The notes beneath the pieces were generated by a model. The model had not been told where the DNA came from. It ran no database searches and saw only the letters and a list, made by a program, of their open reading frames with translations. Both the position numbers and the translations under genes were made by a program. A DNA stretch of 64,000 bases from Nilaparvata lugens (taxonomy: Eukaryota > Arthropoda > Insecta > Hemiptera > Delphacidae): NCBI RefSeq assembly GCF_014356525.2, contig NC_052505.1:19075318-19139317 (forward strand), written 5' to 3'. This document shows positions 20,535 through 32,490 of this stretch, one piece after another; within the stretch, counting starts at the first letter, position 1; every line of letters starts with the position of its first letter.

Positions 20535-20918
20535 AGCTAAAGTGCAAGATAAATTACTTTTAACACGGCTCTTACTCGAAGATGGAGAGGTCTGATGCTC
20601 TATCCCCCACTACACTCCCACTACCTAGCAGCATTCTGCGCACAATGAGAGCTTTGAGCGCTTTGTAGAGAGCTTTGTAACGCGACGCGGCAACACTCCC
20701 CTCCATCTATTGCTGGCAATGTTCCAAGAAGTGAACTGGTCAGCAGGTATATTGGTTTGTGTATGTTACGGAGATGTGTTCATCACAAGAACATGAAGCA
20801 AAATGACACGGCGCATTCAATTGTGCGCAGGATGTCCATCTACGCTACAAACTGTGGAGGGAGAAATGGGTTTCTCCTCTTCATGTTAAAAGTAATTTAT
20901 CTGGCACTTTAGTTTTGG
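20535..20918. mobile_element. Foldback element with TTGAGCTAAAGTGC ends
   Basis: Outer arms AGCTAAAGTGCAAGATAAATTACTTTTAACA and the complement TGTTAAAAGTAATTTATCTGGCACTTTAGTT pair, as do inner arms CATTCTGCGCACAAT and ATTGTGCGCAGGATG. It is non-coding. Two closely spaced AGAGCTTTG words lie at 20650-20680. Confidence 0.6.
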
Positions 20919-22875
20919 TCTTTCTCCTCACGAATTTTTCTTTTCAAATTCTCAAAGCGCAATTCTCAAAACCTCCAAACTCTTTAAAGAATTACAATAA
21001 TAAATTATAAAGTAACATAGTGAGGGATGTGGAGTGAAGCAATCAACTTAATATGCCTGCCATGGATTTTTAAAATATGTTTTGGGAGAGTAACTTTCAC
21101 TAGAGTCGAGGCGGGAAAAATAAAGACCTGAGGTCATTGAATACAAATCTGAAAATAACGGGTGCTAATTAGGGGATTATGATTCTCTACAAAAATCACA
21201 TTCCACTCCGACAGCATTAATCCATTACTTGAAAATCTATTCTTTACAAATAAATACTATTTGAATTCTTCATAGAATATTACAAATAAATTGTAAATAT
21301 ATTTGTAATTTCATCATATTTCTTGGTATGCTGAAGCATTTAACAGTTATATAACACTGTATATAGTTTCCGTGTATAAAAAGCGTTCACATTCACGTAA
21401 TCTCCAAACAACTGATTTGTGCAATAACATAACAATATTGCGTGTCGTGTGGTCGCTATTGACTTGAAGTTGAGGTGCTTCAATAATATTGACAAATACT
21501 GCAACTTGGATATCGCTATTGATGACAACTAACTGCACTTTCACCCTCCTTCAACCTTTACAAAGGCTTCTCGACATCTATTGATCTGTGATTTTCATTA
21601 TACAAACACCGACAGAGATTTTGTTAATCTATAGATAGAGATGAATATTAAGAGTCGATTATTTCACAATATATATTTTTTGAAATGGAATGCAACAATA
21701 AAAGCTCAGTACGTCTGGAAGGTCAAAAACTATCTAACTTCAAACTATTGTATACTAGTCCTTATATTTTAATAGTACGTCTCTAATCTAATTTTATTAT
21801 AGTTTGTATAAAATAAATTAAGACCTGGCCCTCTATCCGAAAAAATAACAGCGTTGCTAAATTGTGTAAGATTGTAACTTTCAGAAATTTCTAATGCAAC
21901 CATAGAAAGTATGTATGTAGAAAATCATACAGTTTATTCCAATAGTGCTAGAGAAGTTTCAGGGTTGAAAAATTAAAAGAGAATTCATTTTATTCATATG
22001 TTTTTCTCTTGAATATATGGGATATCCTGATAAGTAATAATTTTATAACACAATAACGAGGAGAATTTCTTCTCTCTATTGGTGTCTGGATACGTTTTAT
22101 CTTACCTTTATTTATTTTTTAATTTTAATGATTCCTCATTTTTATAATGTATTTATTATTTTTCGTCAATGTCGAGACATTTAGAGCAGGAAACATGATA
22201 TTTGCAACATGCTAGTAACGTTTTTGTTGCAAAAGATAAGAGGGTAGTGGAAGCGAGACAGTTTCAATAATATTGAAAATATCTATCTAATATTGCCAAA
22301 AGTGATCGGTCGGAAGATGGGATTTTGGAAATTGCCAGCATTCGGTGACAGATTAGCACCAGGAAAATATTCACTAGTAGAAAGATCATTGGAATATCAT
22401 CAAATATTGAAAATGCAATGAACACAATACGAGTTTATTAACCCAACTTGATTGCACAAAACAAGTATGTTTTTCTTCAATGCAAGCTATAGTCACACAG
22501 AAGATAGAGTGATAGAGAAGATATGTCACAGATAAATATAGATATGTCATAGACTCTATAGTCATAGAGAAGATATTCCTTCTACTTTGTGCTATAATGT
22601 ACATCAGAGTACACTATAGATATATGGACATTCCAAAGATGGAGTAGAGGATATTATTACAATACAAACACACCTATGAGAAAAACAAGTGGGATTTGGT
22701 CACAAACTATAGAGTATAATCTATACAGAGCATAGAATACCGTATTATGGACTATGGATTCGGTCCAGCGAAACAGATTGATACTTGAGATGATGGTCAA
22801 GGACTAAGAACAAGTAAAGTAAGGAGTATTCCAGGTGGATCTGAGACCCTGACCTGGAGTCGCATGAGAAAACAA
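20919..22875. other. No gene seen
   Basis: AT-rich sequence with no conserved reading frame, no clear terminal repeats and no microsatellite longer than a few units. Overlapping open frames at 21340-21544 are low-complexity and unsupported. Confidence 0.5.
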
Positions 22876-22891
22876 TGACGTCATGACGTCA
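22876..22891. promoter_or_regulatory. Double CRE palindrome
   Basis: TGACGTCATGACGTCA is a perfect 16-bp palindrome made of two overlapping full cAMP-response elements (TGACGTCA), the classical CREB/ATF site. It lies in a locally GC-richer patch (22840-22960). A single TGACGTCA occurs at 30696. Function is inferred only. Confidence 0.4.
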
Positions 22892-23169
22892 CCCACCTAC
22901 GTCTGGCGAATCAGCTTGCTTCCCTAGAATTGGCGGCGCACAACGTTTATTGAGACAAAACACGCCATCAACACAGCTCTCTACCTACTCTATTGTGGTC
23001 ATCAGTACGGCGTTTCATTCCGAATCCACAAAACACAATCGTTTTGAATCTTCTAGTCACTATCAAAGCAAATGTCTTCTAAATTACATGATTACAGGTG
23101 TAGGTATTTTACGAATTTCATTAATTAAATGTGATTTGAACGTTAAATAAACTACTAATCTATAATCTA

Positions 23170-23350
23170 TTCTATAATATAATAAAGGAGAAAATTTGCT
23201 TACACACGGAATAGATAGATTAAAAATGACGCATCTTTACGTCTGAACTACTGGACTGATTGACTTGAAAATTTTTCATATTGATTCTTAATTTACAGAA
23301 GATGGTTATTTTATTTTTTTTAAGATTTCATTAGTTCAGGTTTTATTTAA
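23170..23350 (+). mobile_element. Helitron-like short element, 3' truncated
   Basis: TCTATAATATAATAAAGGAG, GACGCATCTTTACGTCTGAA, CTACTGGACTGATTGACTTG match the family; the sequence decays before the CTAG end. Confidence 0.55.
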
Positions 23351-23399
23351 GATACAAATTATTATTCTAATTAATTTATTCATCAGTATAAATCATTTA

Positions 23400-23655
23400 C
23401 AGATGGAATTAAATAGAGAATGCATTTATTCAAATGCTAATTAATATAAAATTATTATTTACGAAAATCCTAAATAAATACTGTAAATTACCCCGAAGAC
23501 TTCTGCTACTGCAGACATTGACAACAGAGTTAACAGCTAGATGGAAATTCGATGAGAACTACTATCCAAAAATTAGTTGCACAGCCCGGAAATCGAACCC
23601 GGTACCTCCCAATTGCCAGTCAGGAATGCTTACTCTTACACCAAACTGACAATCT
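23400..23655 (-). mobile_element. tRNA-derived SINE
   Basis: On the minus strand the head reads TTTGGTGTAAGAGTAAGC (A-box-like), then ACCGGGTTCGATTTCCGGGC (B-box-like GGTTCGATTTC) some 40 bases later. The body runs through CATCTAGCTGTTAAC, GACTTCTGC in complement, and ends CATTTGAATAAATGCATTCTC with an AT-rich tail. Another copy lies at 25925-26110. It is not a functional tRNA: no acceptor stem closes. Confidence 0.6.
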
Positions 23656-23694
23656 CTAGATAGCAGCGCTCATTTTATACGAAGCCATAGCGGC

Positions 23695-23895
23695 CAACCA
23701 GTTACAGATGGAATTAAATAGAGAATGCATTTATTCAAATGCTAATTAATATATAATTATTATTTAACGAAAATCCTAAATAAATGCTGTAAATCACCCC
23801 GAAGACTTCTGCGGGAAGCAACAAACTGCGGGATGCAGAAGTCTTCGGGGTGATTTACAGCATTTATTTAGGATTTTCGTTAAATAATAATTAAA
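23695..23895. repeat. SINE-body copy with an inverted duplication
   Basis: ACAGATGGAATTAAATAGAG repeats the sequence at 23400. Then ACGAAAATCCTAAATAAATGC-TGTAAATCACCCCGAAGAC (23768-23812) is followed, after 18 bases, by its near-perfect complement (23828-23885), a hairpin of over 50 bp. Confidence 0.65.
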
Positions 23896-24467
23896 GTATA
23901 AATCATGTTTACAAAGAAATAATGTACAATATAATCCCGGCATGGATGATTAGTACGTGTACAGAGAGAAGCATGAAGATAGTTCTAGAAAATTAGTACA
24001 GTATCCCTTCCAGAGGTAGCATCTGTTTCTTCAATGGAAATAGCATCAATTATTGTGATATTCATCTATAAACCTTGCAGATTCAGCTCCTAATACAATT
24101 TTGTAGTGGATGAATAGATTCGGGCCTCAAATTAATTTGTTGATTGGGGTCTGATAACAAAGAATTTCAGTGGGGCCAATAACAGACACTTGTCTACAAC
24201 AGACTCTAGAAAGGAGTCGAGACAAGGTCGATTATTAACCTTGGTGAGGCGAGATTCCATCAGGTTGATACACAATGCTCTTTTATTTAGAAGCAAGGTA
24301 TCTGGAGTTTAATAATAGAGATAAAAGCACGTCTTTGGGGAAACAGAATCTTTCAATTTACAGCCGAATAACAAGTTTGTCCTTGACTCAAAGAGCACTG
24401 AATTCATATTATTCATCACGTGTATTCTACAAAACTGTATGACATGGAATGTCGAAAATGCACAATA
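23896..24467. other. No gene seen
   Basis: No conserved frame, terminal repeats or microsatellite. Probably intronic or intergenic single-copy DNA. Confidence 0.45.
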
Positions 24468-25383
24468 CTATAGTGAGGTCCACGTTATAATGGCAGTGTT
24501 TGACTAGCAATGGTATTGCTATCCTTGTCTTTCATTCAACAAAGCAGATAGCGCCATCTCTTTCTCGCTTTGCTCTGTTGCCAGATCGTCTTTCAACAAA
24601 GTAGAATTAATAATATATTGACAAAATATTTCATCTTAATTATGAAACTATTGAAAAATATAATTTATTGTTTAATAGAATATAATTATAACAAAGAATA
24701 GAATATAACAACAATACTCCACTACGAGGGAAATACTGTACTATAGTGGGGTCCTCGTTATAATGGCAGTGTTTGATTAGCAATGGTATCCTTATAATAA
24801 TTGCTATCCTTGTTTATAATTCAACAAAACGGAGAGCGCTATCTCTTTCTCGCTTTGCTTAGTTGCCAGATCGTCTTTTAAAAATGTAGAATTAATGAAC
24901 AAAATATTACATCTTAATTATGAAATTATTGAAAAATATAATTTCTGGCTAAATAAAGTATAGTTGATCATTTCAAACGAGAATGAACTGTTAATATTAC
25001 ATCAATAAACCTGTATCAGCTACCGTCTATAGAAGGCATTGACAAGACAGAAGATCAGCAACGTTATTCTCCTTTCTTTCTCCACTGCCATTATAGCGTG
25101 GACCTCACTTTCTCGCTTTGCTCTGTTGCCAGATCGTCTTTCAACAATGTAGAATTCATAATTAATTAACAAAATATTCTATCTGAATTATGAAATTATA
25201 GAAAGATATAAGATATTGTTTAATAAAATATAATTGATCATTTTAAACGAGAATGAACCGTTAATATTACATCAATAAACCTGTATCAGCTACCGTCTAT
25301 AGGAGACATTGACAAGACAGAGGATCGGCAACGTTTTTCTCCCATCTTTCTCCACTGCCATTATAATGTGGACCTCACTATAG
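24468..25383. mobile_element. Cluster of three CTATAG-family TIR elements
   Basis: A left end at 24468 starts a copy that decays near 24670. A complete copy spans 24741-25109 (CTATAGTGGGGTCCTCG to CGTGGACCTCAC). It joins directly to a third copy lacking its left 100 bases and ending CTCACTATAG at 25383. The second and third agree closely over ATTGACAAGACAGA.GATC and ACATCAATAAACCTGTATCAGC, so one probably inserted into or recombined with the other. Confidence 0.7.
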
Positions 25384-26799
25384 AATATTTTCTGACACAT
25401 GAAAAACTTGGGAACATAACCTGCAATTGATAAAAATTTCAGTTGATCAACAGACAATTCATATAAGAGAATTAACAATCAACTAATCGTATAATTATAG
25501 AGAGAGAGAGAGAGAGAGACAATGAAGGGTCACTCGCCAACGTGGAAACCAGGTTCTTTATACAGTTAACAGTCACAACACAGGACTTCGACAGTAGAGT
25601 AGAGGAAATCACTCATTAGATAAGACTTCACTTGACCTAGTGAAAGTTAAAAGTGTTACAAAATAGAAGCCGATCAATGTCAAATGCAACGGAAATAATT
25701 TGAAAAAGGTCTTTTAGCAAGTCACACGGAAGATAGGGACAAGGCTATTTACCTAGGAGATTTGCTGCGTAATTTTTTATCTGTTAAATCATACATGAGC
25801 TAACTAACTAGCTTGCCCGGCGAACTTCGTACCGCCAAACCGTCAATGTATCTCATGTCACACTTGACTTTATTTGGTGAATCATGAAATTTAGAAATTT
25901 ATCTGACAATCAATATTTTCATTTACAATTATTATTTAACGAAAATCCTAAATAAATTATGTAAATCACCCTGAATACTTCTGCTACTGCAGACATTGAC
26001 AACAGGGTTAACAGCTAGATGGAAATTCGATGAGAACTACTATCCAAAAATTATTTGCCAACCCGGGAATCGAACCCGGTACCTTCCAATTGCCAGTCAG
26101 GAATGCTTTCATTTAAAAAATTTTGTAAAATTTTCATTTACATCTCAATACGGACTTCCTATGTGTTTAGTCATACAGCATTTATTATTCCGAAAACATA
26201 TTCTTCTCAATCAATTGGCAGTAATATCTATCAGTAAAGTGTTTAATTAAAAAAAAAAATAGATGGGTTAAATCAGTGTTTCAAAGATGAATTCAATGTG
26301 TTCATAGTTGTTGATTGTCAATAGATGGTCCAGGAAATATGCGATGTACGATGAATCACGCAGAATTCCATATTATTTCCATCTTCAATTTTAGGATGAA
26401 TTATGAGCTAAGCTAAATTCAAAAAAAATAAATTAGGCTGTTCTGTCATTCTTCAGTAATTGATGATGCAATATGAACAACTCTGTTGAGGTGAATAATA
26501 TGTTCCAACATTTTCCAGTTTCTCAATGAAAGGGGACTGATAATAAACTATTTGTATAGGTCTTCTAAGGAACCACGACTATCTACAGATGGTACCAATT
26601 AACTACACTTCAACTCCAAACTACCGTTTTAATACCAGAGCATAATTTATGACAGGATGATCTGTTTATTACAGCTGGTAACTTTAGATGCTAAATATTA
26701 TCACAGCATGATCTTGAATCATGATCATCTTTCCGTTCTTCTGTAGCCGCTCGGCCTACAATTTCGAAAACATATGTATGTAAAATGGATTAATAAATA
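25384..26799. other. No gene; (GA)n and a SINE copy
   Basis: (GA)10 lies at 25499-25519. At 25925-26110 is a second copy of the 23400 SINE, including AACCCGGGAATCGAACCCGG on the plus strand, the complement of a tRNA-like B box. Elsewhere no recognisable content. Confidence 0.55.
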
Positions 26800-27485
26800 A
26801 TTACTAGTAGTTCTGTGAACAGTAGACCTCACGCAGTATTCTCATCCACAAGTACCTGATTGAAACTATAGATCTTATGGAAATACAGCAATAAACTGGC
26901 TTCCCCACACATCTGTGTAATCACTTGTTAGCTGATTTATGATGAATAATTCTATAGTCTGATTTTTACTCTAATATTGGCGTATGAAGGAGGCAAAGAC
27001 CTTTAAAGAGATATAGACCCACAATGCCTATGCCTTTCCAATGATAGCTCTTACTTGAAATTGAAGGCCACCATTGGGGTATTTTAGCACGAGATATTAT
27101 ATATTATTTATTTGTAATACTATAGATCACAAAGGCATTGGTGGCATTGGTATGTAATAATCTTATGGGTTGCCCCCTCAATGGCGGATTTCAATTCCAA
27201 GTACGACACTAGCGCTGCATGTGAGTCTATGCATCTTTAAGGTCTTTGGAAGGAGGCTCCTTTTTCCTTTTATATTATCCTTGAAATGCAAAATTTCCAA
27301 AAACCTTGTACATACGTCGACGCGCAATTAAAAAAGGAACATACCTGTCAAATTTCATGAAAATCTATTACCGCGTTTCGCCGTAAATGCGCAACATATA
27401 AACATTTGAACATTTAAACATTAAGAGAAATGCCAAACCGACGACTTGAATCTCTCTCACTTCGCTCGGTCAATTATTAGCCCCC
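26800..27485. repeat. Dispersed repeat, partner inverted at 62815
   Basis: GCAGTATTCTCATCCACAAG, TATAGTCTGATTTTTACTC, TATTGGCGTATGAAGGAGGC, CAATTAAAAAAGGAACATACC, GTTTCGCCGTAAATGCGCA and TTAAGAGAAATGCCAAACCG all reappear in opposite order and orientation at 62815-63205. This copy carries about 240 extra bases (27000-27240) with an inverted pair around ATGCC..TTGG. Family unknown. Confidence 0.6.
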
Positions 27486-28628
27486 CTATTAAAATTTCTG
27501 GTGAAAAACCATCCCCGATATTCACACAGCATATTCCCAAAGTTTCATGCCGTTTTGACAGCTGACTCGGATCCTTGCATTTGCTAGGAGATAACTTAGA
27601 ATTGGTAAGTGCTAGCTTTTATTCAATCGACCTAATGGCTGAATGACGTAGATTTGTAAACATCAATTTTTGAACGGTCATGAAAGACTGATATTATATC
27701 CATGAATATTTCAAGAGAATAGTTGAGAACCAAAGAGACCGTTGAAAACGTTTCAGTGCTGATATGAGAGGGCAAGTTTGCTTTGTGGAAATAAGTGGAT
27801 GACATCTGCCTCAAAGTTACATTCTTATTTGCTACTTGACTTCTCCACTCTATTATTCTTGATTTCTATTTTAGTACGAGTATCATAACAGTTCACAAAA
27901 GCAAGCAATAGAACAACAAAACTCTTTTTTTTAGAAAAGTGTCTCTTTTTTAACAGGTGAATTGCACTGAAATAGAGCTACTCTCCTATTCATGGACGTA
28001 GCAATCGATAGAATTGCGAGCGAAATAAGAACGGAAAGAGCCTGAAATTAAACAAACATGAACGAAACCAGGCTGTCAATCAAGAGTCGAAGTCACGTGC
28101 TCTCTAGCCCGTGCTTCAAATCAGTCAACAGTGAAAAGGGAAATATTTACGTAGACCTGTCAAATTTAAAACGTTCTCTCCTAAAAGCCTTCAAATTGTA
28201 AATCAAACAATTAAAAAGTAAATAATTTTTTGCAATCAATTTATTTTGAGATGGTTTGTCGAGGAAAGCCCTATATTTTAATTGATGTGTCGGAAGCTAA
28301 ATACTGTATTACGTAGTAGTAACGTCTTCTAAAATGAGATAGCTATATTCTGAATTATATAACAAACACGACACAACCATAAATCTAAATAATACTCTGC
28401 TAATTAAGTGGTATTTAATAGTTAGTCAAATAAGAACAGTAATTAGGGAAGCAGGTCTGCAAAATGCTAAAGGTGCGACAGGTGTTATTGTTTGCGAAAT
28501 GTATTGTTCAAAGAAGAAGCTCTTAACGCCCACATTTTGAAAAATATATCTTATTATGAGATAGTGTGTTTATATGTGCATTTGAGAGCATCGTATTCAT
28601 AGCTACAAAGTATTATTAGATCTGAAAA
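27486..28628. other. No gene seen
   Basis: No conserved frame or repeat ends. The open frame at 27632-27814 (minus) is short, has no recognisable motif and is probably incidental. Confidence 0.45.
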
Positions 28629-28800
28629 TTCAGCTTTTAGCAAATTATTTAACCATCAACTTTTATCATATTATTAAACATTCAACTATTAGCATATTAT
28701 TTAACATTCAACTTTTAGCATATTAACAAACATTCAACTTTTATCATATTATTGAACATTCAACTTTTATTATATTAACAAACTTTCAACTTGTAGCATA
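28629..28800. repeat. Minisatellite, about 28-bp unit
   Basis: Variants of ACATTCAACTTTTAGCATATTATTTA recur six times with the pair AACATTCAACTT as anchor. Confidence 0.7.
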
Positions 28801-28801
28801 T

Positions 28802-28915
28802 TATCATAGAGAAACAATAGCATAAGCTATTGTTTCTCTATGATATTTATTATCTGAGATTCAACTTATTCAACTTTCTCTAATAGCATAAGCTATTGTT
28901 TCTCTATGATATTAT
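28802..28915. repeat. 20-bp-arm hairpin and half-copy
   Basis: 28802-28821 (TATCATAGAGAAACAATAGC) and 28826-28845 are exact complements around ATAA. The right arm recurs at 28885-28910 after ATTCAACTTATTCAAC. The word CATAGAGAA..ATAGC also appears near 13850 and 14172, hinting at a dispersed element. Confidence 0.65.
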
Positions 28916-29094
28916 TATCTGAAATTCAACTTATTTTCGTGGGTACAATACGTGAAGAAAACTTGAAAGGAATTACTTTACAAAAGCATAAACATTTTCA
29001 CCCTGATACCGACAGAAAATAATTGGTACTGAGCCATCTCGTAAAAAAGGTCTTTATTTCAAAATATTTGTAGTTTTAATAATAACACAGCATT

Positions 29095-29206
29095 AGTAGA
29101 TACATGAGCAATTCACTTTTAATCAGCTGATGCCAAGCTTTTTATATCTGTATTTTTACAGAGACTCATGTTCGCGGCGCGTAAATCTGTACGCACCTTA
29201 ACAGAA
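29095..29206. mobile_element. Harbinger-like MITE, deleted
   Basis: ACATGAGCAATTCACTTTTAATC and ATGTTCGCGGCGCGTAAATCTGTACGCACCTTAA match the arms of the 2200-2363 element; one outer end is missing. Confidence 0.6.
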
Positions 29207-29301
29207 ACCTCAAAATATATGAATATGCAATATGTTTGATGCTTACTCAAGATGTTTGATGAATCCTTCCATAAAAATGTCTATTGAAAATATTGAAATA
29301 A

Positions 29302-29773
29302 TCTAAAATATAATGAAAGAAAGAATTAGGCTAGCTTATACACGTACGGGATACGAAATTCACAAATGACGCATCATCACGTCTGAACTACTGGACTGAT
29401 TAACTTGAAATGTTGCATACACCGGCAGGGAAAAAATCTATTGGTAGGCCACGGAAGAGATGGCAATAAATACACTGCTTGTATATATTATAGCGTAATT
29501 TTGTAATTGAAATATAGATATTAATAAGCTGTTTGTAAGTCGGAACAGGCATTAACCTAATCCTTGAACGTAAGATGATGATGATGATGTTGCATATAGA
29601 TCCTCAATTTAACGAGAATGGTTATAAGCCAATTTCAAATTCTTCAATATTTCAGTAAGTCAAGTTTTTAGTTTGTCAATAGTGTTAGCGTCCAAACAAT
29701 ATCCAACACACTACTAAAAGGGGATGTACACCGAACTTATTTATACCCTTGCAGAGCAAGGATTACCTGCTAT
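29302..29773 (+). mobile_element. Helitron-like element containing an RTE tail
   Basis: 5' TCTAAAATATAATGAAAG, GACGCATCATCACGTCTGAA, CTACTGGACTGATTAACTTG, then an insertion at about 29418-29590, then the remaining Helitron body. Near the 3' end CCTTGC-AGA-GCAAGG is a perfect six-pair hairpin 9 bases before CTGCTATT. A subterminal hairpin is expected in Helitrons; CTAG here has become CTAT. Confidence 0.65.
29418..29592 (+). pseudogene. RTE-type retrotransposon 3' fragment
   Basis: It starts with a frame reading AGKKSIGRPRKRWQ and stop, the GRP.KRW motif of RTE-clade C-termini. It continues GGAACAGGCATTAACCTAATCCTTGAA and ends in (GAT)n. It interrupts the Helitron-like copy between TTGAAATGTTGCATA and GATGTTGCATATAGATCC, so TGTTGCATA is a likely 9-bp target duplication. 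Confidence 0.65.
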
Positions 29774-29776
29774 TAA

Positions 29777-30370
29777 ATAAATAAAATCCGTAGATCGCAA
29801 ACTAATTGTTAATATAACAGTCTAACTAGTAACAAGAGTAGATCAACAAATTGTTTGAATGATAAAATCAACTGACCTGATCAAGTAAAATAAAATAAAA
29901 ACTGTAGATCGCAAACTAAATGTTAATAATAGAACAAACAATCTTACTACTAACATGAGTAGATGAACAAATTGTATCAATGATAAAATCAACTGACCTG
30001 ATCACGATGTGTACAATGTTGACAGACTAAAGCCTTGAAACTGTGAGCTCATATATAGACAACACCTTCACAGAGCGTAAAACTCAACACAAAGTAACAC
30101 TATTTGACACATATTGACGAGAATGATAATAACGAACTCATTTGGTACGAGTAAAAATACTGTACTAGAATATTATTGGTTTGATAGCATCAATTAAAAC
30201 AACACCATAGTCATCACACAACAGATTTGCACTGAGGTAGAAATCCACCAACCACTCTCATAATATGAGGTTGAAAATATTATTGGTTTGATAGAATCAG
30301 ACAAAACAACACCACATTTATCACAGCAGATTTGCACTGAGGTATAGAAATCCACCATCAACCACTGTTT
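29777..30370. repeat. Two local tandem duplications
   Basis: GTAGATCGCAAACTAA..TGTTAAT through GATAAAATCAACTGACCTGATCA occurs at 29790-29885 and 29902-30004. AATATTATTGGTTTGATAGCATCA through TGCACTGAGGTAGAAATCCACC occurs at 30170-30255 and 30275-30355. Confidence 0.75.
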
Positions 30371-30534
30371 ATACTCAAACTGTCACTTGCACAAGACATT
30401 CGACGATAAATTGACTAGCAGCTTCTAAATTTGACTATTTGATCACTCAGATCACTCGAGGCCTACATAACCCTGATATTATCGTGTTCCAAAGCACAAA
30501 GTTAGTTACGTAATACACGAAACAGTATACACCA

Positions 30535-30840
30535 CATGATGATCAAGGTGGCACTTGCAAGGATACAACCGGAGGTGCATGCATCGAGGCTGCCGCAAGC
30601 CAACTGCTGCGTCTGCGTCTGCGACTGATCAGTGATCGGTGCACTAACCCCCCCCTCACCACCCGCCAACAGTCACCAGCTGGTGATATCATCAGTGACG
30701 TCATCGCTTACACATGCGAAGGCCTCGTCATAAGGCCGACTTGTCTGCAATGATACTCTCAACAGGGCAGGGGTCACACGGAGAAGTTGGTGGGCAATTT
30801 TCAGCTGCAGACTCTCTTAAATCGGTGAAGAAGAAGGTGA
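30535..30840. promoter_or_regulatory. GC-rich island with a CRE
   Basis: About 300 bases are clearly richer in GC than the neighbourhood (GAGGCTGCCGCAAGCC, (TGCGTC)n at 30607, a C run, CACCAGCTGGTG palindrome at 30673) and include TGACGTCA at 30696-30703. It could be an alternative promoter or an enhancer of the minus-strand SMS gene. No start site can be assigned. Confidence 0.3.
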
Positions 30841-30844
30841 AGGA

Positions 30845-30953
30845 GGAAGAAGAAGAAGAAGAAGAAGAAGAAGAAGAAGAAGAAGAAGAAGAAGAAGAAG
30901 AAGAAGAAGAAGAAGAAGAAGAAGAAGAAGAAGAAGAAGAGAAGAAGAAGAAG
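30845..30953. repeat. (GAA)n microsatellite
   Basis: About 36 uninterrupted GAA units. The long poly-Glu frame across it, and the poly-Ser and poly-Phe frames opposite, are products of the repeat. 30954-31620 has no recognisable content. Confidence 0.95.
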
Positions 30954-31624
30954 CATAATTTTATAGGCAATTGCATCCACGAGCATCGTTTAAATCGCGT
31001 TAATGTGAAGATAGTGAAATTAGCTGTAGTATCATTTAACGGTGGTTTGGAACCCACCAGAACTGTAGGTTTAAACATAAAGGAAGTAAATACTTATTTA
31101 ATCTGTGGTTTAAACTACCGTGATTCGCATCTATTCGTTAACTGTGATATAACATTTACATTATAATAAAATTTTGATTATAACATCTTAATTAATTCTC
31201 AACAAATTCATTACAACAACTTTTCAAAGAAGGATTTTTTTGTAGCTTCATAGAGCTTCTTTAAGTAAGCAGGTTACGTTTGCTGAGAGCATAAATAATG
31301 AGATAAGTTGATGAAATTGGAAAAATAAATTCAAAAGGAAAGCTCAATATTGTTCATGATACTATGAAAGTTAGAAAAGAAACGTCAAAAGGAAAGTTTG
31401 GGAAACCATCAAGTTGATGTTAAACATGAGCATTTTTAGAGATTCACGCAAAAATGGATTCTTTTCTAGCGATGTAATGCATCTTTTCAATGTAATTGAT
31501 TAGAATCATTTAATGATACAGAATAAAATTACGGTACATGATTTCAAAGCGAAAAAGATTTGATGATTTATTAGTCAACTATGCTAATAAAAATGTCGTA
31601 CTTTGGCTATGTTACATAGCGTTA

Positions 31625-32490
31625 TACAACTCAATATGATACAGTATCAAAATATGATACAATATCAACGCAATTGATACAGTATTTTTCATGTTTATTT
31701 TGGGCTGAAATATTATAAAAATTGTACACGTGAAATTCTAACCTTATTTTAGACTTTGTCAGCTATAAATTTGGAAGAAAAATAGCACAAGGACTACCTT
31801 ATTATTCTACCTACCAATGTTATTACATTAGTGTCATTTGCATTGTAAATAAATAAAATAAATAGTAGTCTATCAACTCAATATGATACACTATCAACAC
31901 ATATGATACAGTATCAACTCAATATGATACAGCATCATCGCATTTGATACAGTATCAACTAAATACGATACAGTATCAACGCATTTGATACAGTATCAAC
32001 GCATTTGATACAGTATCAACGCATTTGATACAGTATCAACTCAATATGATACACTATCAACATATATTATACCGTAACAACTCAATATGATACAGTATCA
32101 ACGCATTTGATACTGTATCAAACTGTATCAACGCATTTGATACAGCATCAACACATTTGATTCAGTACAACACATTTGATACAGTACAACACATTTGATA
32201 TAGTATCAACTCAATATAATCCAGTATCAAAGCATATAATACAGTTTCAACACATTTGATACGGTATCAACGCATTTGATACAGTATCAACACATATGAT
32301 ACATCATCAACACATTTGATACAGCATCAACACATTTGATACAGTAAAACACATTTGATACAGTACAACACATTTGATATAGTATCAACTCAATATGATA
32401 CAGTATCAACGCATTTGATACAGCATCAACACATTTGATATTATAGTATCAACTCAATATGATACAGTATTAACACATATGATACATGTA
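31625..32490. repeat. 20-bp minisatellite of GATACAGTATCAACGCATTT
   Basis: More than 35 degenerate copies of TTTGATACAGTATCAACGCA, with a gap at 31690-31860. GATACAGTATC is itself a near-palindrome, so each unit can form a small hairpin. Variants (CAATATGATACAGTATCAAC) alternate irregularly. Confidence 0.9.

Noticed and set aside
23570..23650. tRNA gene on the minus strand
   Set aside because: A-box-like and B-box-like words are present, but no cloverleaf closes and the sequence continues into a SINE body repeated at 25925.
30714..31166. Open frame with a long poly-Glu run
   Set aside because: The frame is created by an uninterrupted GAA microsatellite; the other strand gives poly-Ser and poly-Phe over the same bases, and no domain flanks it.
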